Of a stretch of DNA of 5,532 bases, positions 1 through 5,532 are shown piece after piece (position 1 is the stretch's first letter; every line of letters begins with the position of its first letter). The notes under the pieces are model-generated. The model made no database searches. It was not told where the DNA came from and saw only the letters and a program-made list of their open reading frames with translations. The DNA comes from an uncultured Prevotella sp. (GTDB taxonomy: Bacteria > Bacteroidota > Bacteroidia > Bacteroidales > Bacteroidaceae), in NCBI GenBank assembly GCA_938023885.1, contig CALJCU010000353.1:1-5532 (forward strand), written 5' to 3'. A program made the translations under genes and the position numbers.

Positions 1-2017
1 AACCAGCCAACGAAGTGAAGTCATATTCATTCTCTAACACAAGCTTATTGTCCGTGAAACTGACCGGTGAGAAATGGATGTTTTGATAGACATGACGCAC
101 CTGATAATAATGTGGATGCGGCACACGGTTGGCAGCTACGAGTCCATTGCAGCAGAAGTTGGAATCGTTGTTCACTCCCACAAAGCCCATGTCGCCACCG
201 TAAGCCTGGAAGAGGTGCCCGAGACTGTCACAGCGTGCAAACGACTGATCCACCCAGTCCCAGATAAAACCACCCTGGAGCTGACGGTGCCTGCGTATCA
301 CGTCCCAGTAGTCATCAAGATTTCCTTCGCTGTTACCCATGGCGTGTTCGTATTCACAAAGGATAAGCGGACGCGCATCACGCTGGTTGGCATGCCGCTC
401 CAACGCCCATATGCGGGCATACATAGGACAATAGATATCCGACTTTGCCTCATAGCCGCCACCCTCATATTGAACGGGGCGTGTCGGGTCGAAATGCTTG
501 GCAAAGTCATAGTTCTCCTCAAAGAGTTTTCCGTATCCCGACTCATTACCGAGCGACCAGATGATGATGCATGTGTTGTTGCGGTCGCGTCGCATCATAC
601 GCTCCATGCGTTCACGGAAAGACTTGCGCCACTCCTCCTTGGCTGCGAAAGTACCATGGGGCGTGTCAAGGATGCCATGGCACTCGATATTTGCCTCTCC
701 GACAACATAAAGGCCATACTTTGTACAGAGATCGTACCACTCGGGGTTGTTAGGATAATGACTGCAACGTACCGCATTGATATTAGCTTCTTTCATGAGG
801 CGGATGTCCTCAAGCATACTCTCTATGGTAATGGTGCGGCCCATGTAAGGATCATGCTCATGACGGTTCACACCTTTAATCTTTATCGCTACCCCATTGA
901 CAAGCAGCTGTCCGTTGCGTATCTCCACAGAGCGGAAGCCGAAGGGGTGCACAAATGCCTCTGTCTCGTTGCCATTCTTGTCTAAGGAGGTGACAACAAG
1001 GTGATAGCACACCGGATGTTCAGCACTCCAGGCATTGACACCACTGAACACACGGTTGATACTGACCAAAGTATCGGACGTAGAACGCTGGCGGAACAAC
1101 TGACGCAACAGTTCCGTGCCGTCAGGACCAAGGAGCCGCACACGAGTAGCCCAACCTTTGACGGGAGCGTGGATCAGGAGGCGTAAATTGAAGGTACCGT
1201 CATGATAGCCATTGGTCAGACCGACCTGAAGGCAGAAGTCAGCGACACGCGTCTTCGGGCGGGCCTGAAGATAGACATGGCGCTCAATGCCACTATATTT
1301 CCAATAGTCCTGATCCTCAAGGTACGAGCCATCGCTGAACCGTATCACTTTCACGGCAAGGCGGTTCTTGCCCGGACGCAGCCACGGCGTAATATTATAA
1401 TGTGACGGTAAGCGACTGTCCTCACCATAGCCGACAAAGTGACCATTGACCCACACGGCATAAGCCGACTCGACACCTTCAAAATCAAGGAAGATATCAT
1501 TGCCGTTCCAATTTGCCGGCACCGTGAAAGTCCGGACATACTCTCCCACGGGATTATAATCGTGTGGCACAAGTGGCGGATTGGCTTTGAAAGGATAGAT
1601 CACGTCGGTATAGATAGGTGCATCGAAGCCTTGCAGTTCCCAACTGCCCGGTACACGGATTGATGACCACGAAGATACATCGTAGTCATCCCGATAAAAA
1701 TCACTGACAGCTGCAACCTGATTCCGTGCATAGCGAAACTGCCAGGTGCCGTCAAGACTGATACGGCGCTCAGCTGTGGGATCAACGCTAAGTCGTTTTA
1801 CGTCATCGAGCTCGAAGCGATGAAGAGCAGCCGTCTCCGTCAGGTAAGGCGTGAGCTGAGCCGTCATAAGCTCTCGCCCTATGCCGCACACTGTCGGATC
1901 TTCCCAGGGATGTGACGCAGCCTGCACACTCAAAGGCAGGAAGAGACACAACAAAGGCACGAGTCTGCTAACAAGACAAGTAAGATATATAATAAGGTTC
2001 AAAGGTTGGTTAAGCAT
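1..2017 (-). CDS. lacZ: LacZ-type GH2 beta-galactosidase, secreted, partial (C-terminus beyond left edge)
   Basis: This is a retaining glycoside hydrolase of family GH2 that probably removes terminal beta-galactosyl units from a glycan. The frame is open from ATG 2017 to the edge, 672 residues of an expected 1000 or so. A signal peptide ends near residue 33 (VQA/AS) with no lipobox, so the enzyme is probably periplasmic or secreted. The jelly-roll sugar-binding domain covers about 88-252 (LDGTWQF around W92, SGIERHVYL around E245). An Ig-like domain follows to about 365, then the TIM barrel. Catalytic features match E. coli LacZ: NRHEH at 384-388, Mg-site E445 and H447 in IECHG, acid/base E492 in GNESG, nucleophile E555 in CEYEHAMGNS, and substrate-platform W586 in WDWVDQ. 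The C-terminal Bgal_small region lies outside. The start is the first in-frame ATG, 14 bases after the lysO stop, with no Shine-Dalgarno sequence. Family and catalysis are secure; galactose specificity is inferred from LacZ likeness. Confidence 0.93.
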   Translation of the reverse strand, partial: MLNQPLNLIIYLTCLVSRLVPLLCLFLPLSVQAASHPWEDPTVCGIGRELMTAQLTPYLTETAALHRFELDDVKRLSVDPTAERRISLDGTWQFRYARNQVAAVSDFYRDDYDVSSWSSIRVPGSWELQGFDAPIYTDVIYPFKANPPLVPHDYNPVGEYVRTFTVPANWNGNDIFLDFEGVESAYAVWVNGHFVGYGEDSRLPSHYNITPWLRPGKNRLAVKVIRFSDGSYLEDQDYWKYSGIERHVYLQARPKTRVADFCLQVGLTNGYHDGTFNLRLLIHAPVKGWATRVRLLGPDGTELLRQLFRQRSTSDTLVSINRVFSGVNAWSAEHPVCYHLVVTSLDKNGNETEAFVHPFGFRSVEIRNGQLLVNGVAIKIKGVNRHEHDPYMGRTITIESMLEDIRLMKEANINAVRCSHYPNNPEWYDLCTKYGLYVVGEANIECHGILDTPHGTFAAKEEWRKSFRERMERMMRRDRNNTCIIIWSLGNESGYGKLFEENYDFAKHFDPTRPVQYEGGGYEAKSDIYCPMYARIWALERHANQRDARPLILCEYEHAMGNSEGNLDDYWDVIRRHRQLQGGFIWDWVDQSFARCDSLGHLFQAYGGDMGFVGVNNDSNFCCNGLVAANRVPHPHYYQVRHVYQNIHFSPVSFTDNKLVLENEYDFTSLAG

Positions 2018-2031
2018 ACAACAAACAATTA

Positions 2032-2632
2032 TTAAATGCCACAGAAGAATGTGACGAGGAAAGGAACGCTGAAGTCCATGATGAAACCATGGAAGACAGA
2101 GAGCGTAGCAAGGTCCTTACCGCTATAGCGCAATGATAGGCAACGTGGTATCCATCGAGGTGGCTCCACCCACACTGATAGGTGCCAAGGGGCCGAACCA
2201 GCGGGCGAGCAATGGCGAACAGAGCAGCGTGAGGAGCTCACGCACGATGTTGGCAAGAAGTGCCATAGTGCCGAGGGCAGCGCCACGGTACCGGGTGATA
2301 AAGATGCTGGAGAGCGAGTAATAGCCAAATCCCGATCCGATAGCGAAGCCGTCAGTCAGCCGCATGCCTGGGAAGGCAAGGCTCACGGCAAGACATCCCG
2401 CCAGGGTGCCGCCAAGGGTGCAGAGCGGCAACAAGAGAAGGCGCGGACTGGTATGACGGAGTGTCGAGAGCACCTCACTGTCGGAGCCTATGCTGATACC
2501 TACACAGAAGATAAGGGCACACAATGCCACAAAACTCACGTCGCTGTCGGCTACCTCAGGAGGAAGAAGATGGAAGAGGCCACAAACGAGACCAAGGATA
2601 AAGAATGCGATGATGATAAGACTGCCTTTCAT
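2032..2632 (-). pseudogene. lysO: LysO lysine exporter, C-terminal part, frameshifted near its end
   Basis: This is the C-terminal part of a LysO (DUF340) family exporter, an inner-membrane protein that in E. coli exports L-lysine. The frame from ATG 2632 runs 169 codons to a TAG at 2123-2125. Visible helices lie at about 4-20, 32-49, 65-87 and 118-146. Family motifs include GSGFGYYSLSS (99-109) and GGATSMDTTLP (155-165). The last true residue in this frame is I167. Homologous sequence resumes in another frame at 2130, RYSGKDLATLS onward, and ends at TAA 2032-2034 after 32 codons that include the final helix. Joining the frames gives about 200 residues, as expected for this subunit, with one codon short by two bases at 2129-2134. 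So the gene has lost two bases, or there is a sequencing error. ATG 2632 overlaps the upstream stop as ATGA and has a good Shine-Dalgarno sequence. If real, the product lacks its last helix and is probably inactive. Confidence 0.85.
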
Positions 2633-2919
2633 GCCGCCTCTCCTTTCTCACTCTTTCCAAGTTTCCCTGACCATCGCCAGAGCCACAAGGCAAGCAACGC
2701 ACTGCCTAAGGAGGCAGCGATCGCTATCGCCACCGCCTCTGCCCCCAAGCGGATCAGGCTATGGATGATGTGCTCATCACTACCCACCTCAATACCCAAC
2801 AGGAACAATAAAGCCCAGATGAGAACCGTGGTGAGCGGCGAGAACCAACCCAACCTCTTTCTCCTTAGCATGCGGCCCACAAGGATGCCGCATGCCATCA
2901 TCAGGATAATCTTCAGCAT
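2629..2919 (-). CDS. LysO lysine exporter, N-terminal part (DUF340)
   Basis: This is a 96-residue integral membrane protein matching the N-terminal portion of LysO exporters. In E. coli this part is joined to the C-terminal part as one protein of about 300 residues. Three hydrophobic helices are visible, at about 2-18, 27-46 and 59-81, then a charged tail (GKLGKSEKGEAA). The motif GIEVGSD (42-48) after a helix recurs as GISIGSD in the downstream partner, consistent with an internally duplicated fold. As I recall, Bacteroidota commonly carry LysO as two genes, so the split itself is probably natural rather than a break. The ATG at 2919 is the only sensible start. It lies 51 bases after the susD stop, in an AT-rich leader without a clear Shine-Dalgarno sequence. 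The stop overlaps the next start by four bases, suggesting translational coupling and a two-subunit complex. It presumably depends on the damaged partner for activity. The lysine substrate is inferred from the family. Confidence 0.85.
   Translation of the reverse strand: MLKIILMMACGILVGRMLRRKRLGWFSPLTTVLIWALLFLLGIEVGSDEHIIHSLIRLGAEAVAIAIAASLGSALLALWLWRWSGKLGKSEKGEAA
2640..2646 (-). promoter_or_regulatory. Shine-Dalgarno sequence for the lysO C-terminal gene
   Basis: The minus strand reads AAAGGAG, seven bases before the ATG at 2632, inside the end of the upstream lysO gene. None of the other starts in this window has a comparable motif. Together with the ATGA overlap it supports the start at 2632 and coupled or re-initiated translation of the two LysO parts. 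Confidence 0.55.
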
Positions 2920-2947
2920 AAATTTAATTAGAACATATGTTTTGCCC

Positions 2948-2965
2948 CGGGGAGACGTCTCCCCG
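2948..2965. repeat. Perfect 18-bp palindrome (possible intra-operon hairpin)
   Basis: CGGGGAGACGTCTCCCCG equals its own reverse complement. As RNA it could form a 7-bp GC-rich stem with an ACGT loop. GCC at 2944-2946 and GGC at 2968-2970 could add three more pairs beyond a small asymmetric internal loop. It lies in the spacer between the susD stop and the lysO N-terminal gene. Neither strand has a run of U after the stem, so a classic intrinsic terminator is unlikely. It could stabilise the 3' end of the susCD part of the message, attenuate downstream transcription, bind a protein, or belong to a dispersed repeat family. Confidence 0.6.
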
Positions 2966-2970
2966 TAGGC

Positions 2971-4509
2971 TTATTTCAGAGCACCGTTGTCGTTGAGCTC
3001 TGTCTGTGGGATTGGATAGAAGTCCTTATCGGCAGAGTAGCCCGAGCGTCGGGCATCCTTTAGCACCTCTGCTGTCTTGCCCCATCGGCGGAGGTCATAC
3101 CAACGCATGTTCTCCAAAGGGAACTCCAACTCACGCTCATGCTCTATCTGTGCCCGGACCTCTGCCTCTGTCGTACCTTTCATGGCGGGCATGTCACCAT
3201 GGACGTTGCGCACCTCATTGATAAGACTGATAGCCCCGCTCTGGTTGCCCAAGAGGTTGAGGGCCTCGGCTTTCATAAGCAGCACATTGGCATAACGCAT
3301 CAGCGGAAGGTTGATGGCGGTAGATCTGAGCGACAAAGCCTCATAGGTAGCCGGCATAAGCTTTCGGAATGCCGGACGGTTGTAAGCTACACCGTTGTTC
3401 TGGAACCAGTCGTCATAGTCGTAGCCATACACCTTACCCGTGCCGTCATTGAAATAAGGGCACTGGAAGAAAATGGTGGCATAGAGACGCGAGTCGTAGT
3501 CGCCTTTTGTCGAGGTCTTACCTTCTTTCTCATATTCGGCAAGCAGCGTTTTGGACGGCAGAATCTCATCCCAGCCCCAGAGCTCCGAGCAGCCTATCCA
3601 GCGGTGCACCTGTGTGCGATAAAGCGCGCCGTTGGCATCGTTGAACGAATATTGCAGTTCGAAGATACTCTCCTTGCTGTTCTTCAGCGTTCCGTTGAAC
3701 ATATCGCCGAAGTCGCTCACAAGCTGATAGCCCCTAACCTCATTGAAAGCATCGACGGCAGCCTTGAGGTCAGCCGCCTTGTTCTCCGGTTCCTCATAGG
3801 CACGCGTGAGCCATGCCCAGCCCATATAGGCGTAGGCGGCACCACGTGTGGCGCGTCCGGTGTTGCCGCTGCCCCATTGCTGCGGGAGCTTTGCGGCAGC
3901 CTCCTTGAAGTCAGCGATAATTGACTCCCATGCCTCAGGGCGTGAAGACAGGCCTTTGTCAAGAGCAGAAACCTCTCCCGACGTGATATAACGGTCGCGA
4001 ATGATAATCTGCTTCCAGTTGAGCAGCAACATCATGTCATAGTAGCCACGGAGGAAATGCGCCTCTGCAATAAGTGAGTCGCGGGCACCTGCACTAATCT
4101 TGTCGTCTCCCATTGCACCGGCTTTGTCGATAATCTCGTTGCAGAAGCTCACGCCTGTGTACATATGGTTCCAGAACGTGGTAAACTGCGAGTTGCCATT
4201 GGTATAGGTGAAGTTGTAAAGGTCCACCCAGTTGGGATAGTTCATGGCATCGTTGCCCATATTGACGTCATCTCCCCGATAGCCGAGCACCGGCCAGTTA
4301 ACCTCGGCAAAGGTCCACATGTCGCTCGTATAATCCATAAGATACATCTGCGAATAAGCTGAGGCCATGGCGCTCTCTACGTCCGAGGCATTGCGCCAGT
4401 ACGACCGCGAGGTGAGCTGGTCTGGCGGGGTCTGTGTCAGGTAGCCGTCACATGCTGTCAACCCGAAAGTCAAGGCAAGGGCAAGGAAGAGATATATAGT
4501 CTTTTTCAT
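2971..4509 (-). CDS. susD: SusD/RagB-family glycan-binding surface lipoprotein
   Basis: This protein binds glycan at the cell surface and acts as a lid on the SusC transporter. It has 512 residues, full length for the family. A lipoprotein signal peptide ends in the lipobox LTAC, with C20 as the lipidated residue. The SusD-like N-terminal domain covers about 20-225, with TPR-type helices such as ARDSLIAEAHFLRGYYDMM (142-160) and RGAAYAYMGWAWL (222-234). The C-terminal SusD/RagB domain covers about 270-512, including RYANVLLMKAEAL (405-417), the ERELEFPLENMRWYDLRRWG stretch (458-477) and the final FYPIPQTEL. ATG 4509 is chosen because MKKTIYLFL is a standard signal start; a TTG three codons upstream is less likely. 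It follows susC by 33 bases, the usual paired layout. Family assignment is firm. The ligand cannot be read from sequence, though the nearby LacZ-type enzyme suggests a galactose-containing glycan. Confidence 0.97.
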   Translation of the reverse strand: MKKTIYLFLALALTFGLTACDGYLTQTPPDQLTSRSYWRNASDVESAMASAYSQMYLMDYTSDMWTFAEVNWPVLGYRGDDVNMGNDAMNYPNWVDLYNFTYTNGNSQFTTFWNHMYTGVSFCNEIIDKAGAMGDDKISAGARDSLIAEAHFLRGYYDMMLLLNWKQIIIRDRYITSGEVSALDKGLSSRPEAWESIIADFKEAAAKLPQQWGSGNTGRATRGAAYAYMGWAWLTRAYEEPENKAADLKAAVDAFNEVRGYQLVSDFGDMFNGTLKNSKESIFELQYSFNDANGALYRTQVHRWIGCSELWGWDEILPSKTLLAEYEKEGKTSTKGDYDSRLYATIFFQCPYFNDGTGKVYGYDYDDWFQNNGVAYNRPAFRKLMPATYEALSLRSTAINLPLMRYANVLLMKAEALNLLGNQSGAISLINEVRNVHGDMPAMKGTTEAEVRAQIEHERELEFPLENMRWYDLRRWGKTAEVLKDARRSGYSADKDFYPIPQTELNDNGALK

Positions 4510-4542
4510 GGTAATCAAGTTTATTATTGGTTGACAATAGCG

Positions 4543-5532
4543 TTAGAAAGTAATCTGCGCACCTACGGTGTAGGAGCGTGTGAAAGGATAGACAAGGTTG
4601 TCGATACCTGTGTTAAGCACGCCACGAGAGAACTCCGGGTCAATGCCGTCGTAACCTGTGATTGTGAAGAGGTTGTCGGCACTGACATAGAAACGCACTT
4701 TCTCCACATATTTCCTAATGGCATTCCAACGTGGCAGGGTGTAACCGATCTGTATCTCACGCAGACGGACGAAGTCACCATTCTCAAGGAACCGTGTCGA
4801 CTCACGCGTGTTGTTGTTAGGATCCTGGTACACGGCACGCGGCACATCGGTGTCGGTATGAGTCGGTGTCCATGCGCCGAGTGCAGAGCGGAGGAAGTTG
4901 GAACCGCTGTTCATTCCCTCAAAGAAATACTTGTTACCGTTATAGAGTTTATAGTCGAATGAGCCACTGAGCGTGAAGTTCATGTCAAAGCCTTTCCATG
5001 TACAACTGAAGTTGATGTTGGCATTGACCTTCGGTATGCCGGAACCACTGTAGACCTTATCATCATCATTGATAACACCATCTCCGTTTATATCCTTGAA
5101 GCGGATGTCACCGGGCTGTGCATTGGGTTGCAGGAGCTCGCCATTAGCATTGACATAGCTCTTCACCTCTTCGGCCGTCTGGAACAGTCCGTCAGCCTGA
5201 TAGAGATAGAAAGCGCCAATAGGCTTGCCCACGCGTGTCTGCGTAGGGAAGTGCTCACTGCCATATTTCAGGCCTTCGCCATAGAGCACCTGATTGGTAT
5301 CGGAGAGGGCCAACACCTTATTGCTCACGGTACTGAGGTTGGCACCAACAGTATAGGAGAAGTCTCCCACACGGTCATTCCAGTTGGCTTCAAGCTCCAC
5401 ACCGGTATTGCGCATCTCACCCACGTTCAAGATAGGACTGTCGAGACCGGTGGAGGGTGCCAATTCCTTATAGATAAGGAGGTCAGAGGTCTTATTGTAA
5501 TAATAGTTGATGTTACCGGTAAGCTTATTGCC
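4543..5532 (-). CDS. susC: SusC/RagA-family TonB-dependent outer-membrane transporter, C-terminal third (5' end beyond right edge)
   Basis: This is the outer-membrane beta-barrel that imports oligosaccharides using energy from the TonB-ExbBD complex, paired with SusD. The frame is open from the right edge to TAA 4543-4545, giving 329 residues of a usual total near 1000. The signal peptide, carboxypeptidase-like domain and plug are therefore outside. Typical SusC barrel text is visible: KLTGNINYYYNKTSDLL at the start, NVGEMRNTGVELEANW, RFKDINGDGVINDDDKV, RLREIQIGYTLP, VRFYVSADNLFTITGYDGIDPE, and the closing strand SYTVGAQITF with terminal phenylalanine, as expected for BAM recognition. DINGDGVINDDD (fragment residues 147-158) fits a 12-residue EF-hand-like calcium loop, which is common in this family. 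An apparent internal start near 5463 is a TTG within the barrel, not the real start. It stands first in the visible operon, directly before susD. Its substrate is not determinable from this fragment. Confidence 0.96.
   Translation of the reverse strand, partial: GNKLTGNINYYYNKTSDLLIYKELAPSTGLDSPILNVGEMRNTGVELEANWNDRVGDFSYTVGANLSTVSNKVLALSDTNQVLYGEGLKYGSEHFPTQTRVGKPIGAFYLYQADGLFQTAEEVKSYVNANGELLQPNAQPGDIRFKDINGDGVINDDDKVYSGSGIPKVNANINFSCTWKGFDMNFTLSGSFDYKLYNGNKYFFEGMNSGSNFLRSALGAWTPTHTDTDVPRAVYQDPNNNTRESTRFLENGDFVRLREIQIGYTLPRWNAIRKYVEKVRFYVSADNLFTITGYDGIDPEFSRGVLNTGIDNLVYPFTRSYTVGAQITF

Noticed and set aside
74..985. Long plus-strand open frame of 303 codons
   Set aside because: It lies wholly antisense to the GH2 gene, whose frame has every catalytic motif. 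Its translation shows no family motif, and the opening results from GH2 codon use.
2123..2134. Programmed +1 frameshift at CTA TAG C in lysO, resembling the prfB site
   Set aside because: The leucine tRNA on CTA would pair poorly after slipping to TAT. There is no Shine-Dalgarno-like stimulator just upstream, and a residue would still be missing from the joined protein.
2920..2947. Bacteroidota-type promoter (TAnnTTTG with an upstream TTTG) before the lysO N-terminal gene
   Set aside because: The leader is AT-rich and contains the small palindrome AACATATGTT, but no TAnnTTTG or TTTG pair at correct spacing is present on the minus strand. The nearest match, TAAATTTA, runs into the start codon.
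2453..2968. Plus-strand open frame of 171 codons covering both lysO parts and the spacer
   Set aside because: Its product is low-complexity and rich in charged residues, while the minus strand gives clear LysO membrane segments.
2948..2970. Intrinsic terminator after susD
   Set aside because: The stem is strong but is followed by GGGCAAAACA on the minus strand and TAGGCTTATT on the plus strand, so no U-run exists.
3139..3924. Plus-strand open frame of 261 codons
   Set aside because: It is antisense to the convincing susD coding sequence and has no recognisable domain.
4510..4518. TTG start for susD at 4518
   Set aside because: ATG 4509 directly begins a standard lysine-rich lipoprotein signal peptide; the extra three codons add nothing.
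4531..4962. Plus-strand open frame of 143 codons
   Set aside because: It is a shadow of the SusC barrel coding sequence and has no start signal or domain.

Overview
The window is a piece of a Bacteroidota genome, most likely Bacteroidales and perhaps a Prevotella relative with moderately high GC. The evidence is a SusC/SusD outer-membrane pair, a lipoprotein SusD, short gene spacers mostly without Shine-Dalgarno sequences, and a lysine exporter encoded as two small adjacent genes. The genus is inferred from general character only.

All genes lie on the minus strand and are packed head to tail, so the window reads from high to low coordinates. First is the C-terminal third of a SusC-like TonB-dependent transporter (5532 to 4543, cut by the right edge). 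After 33 bases comes a complete SusD-like surface lipoprotein (4509 to 2971). A 51-base spacer follows, carrying a perfect 18-bp palindrome at 2948-2965. Then come two small membrane-protein genes that together make one LysO (DUF340) lysine exporter: an N-terminal part (2919 to 2629), overlapping by ATGA a C-terminal part (2632 to 2032). The C-terminal part carries a frameshift near 2129-2134 that removes its last membrane helix. Fourteen bases later begins a secreted LacZ-type family GH2 glycoside hydrolase, visible for 672 residues and cut by the left edge.

SusC, SusD and the GH2 enzyme form part of a polysaccharide utilisation locus. SusD captures a glycan at the surface, SusC imports it with TonB energy, and the exported GH2 enzyme trims terminal sugars, probably beta-galactosides. 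The LysO pair has no obvious role in glycan use and is the odd member of the apparent operon. Apart from the 51-base spacer no gap exceeds a few dozen bases. No RNA gene, mobile element or CRISPR array was seen. Nothing here amounts to a new system; the points worth a second look are the broken lysO, its position between susD and the GH2 gene, and the palindrome.
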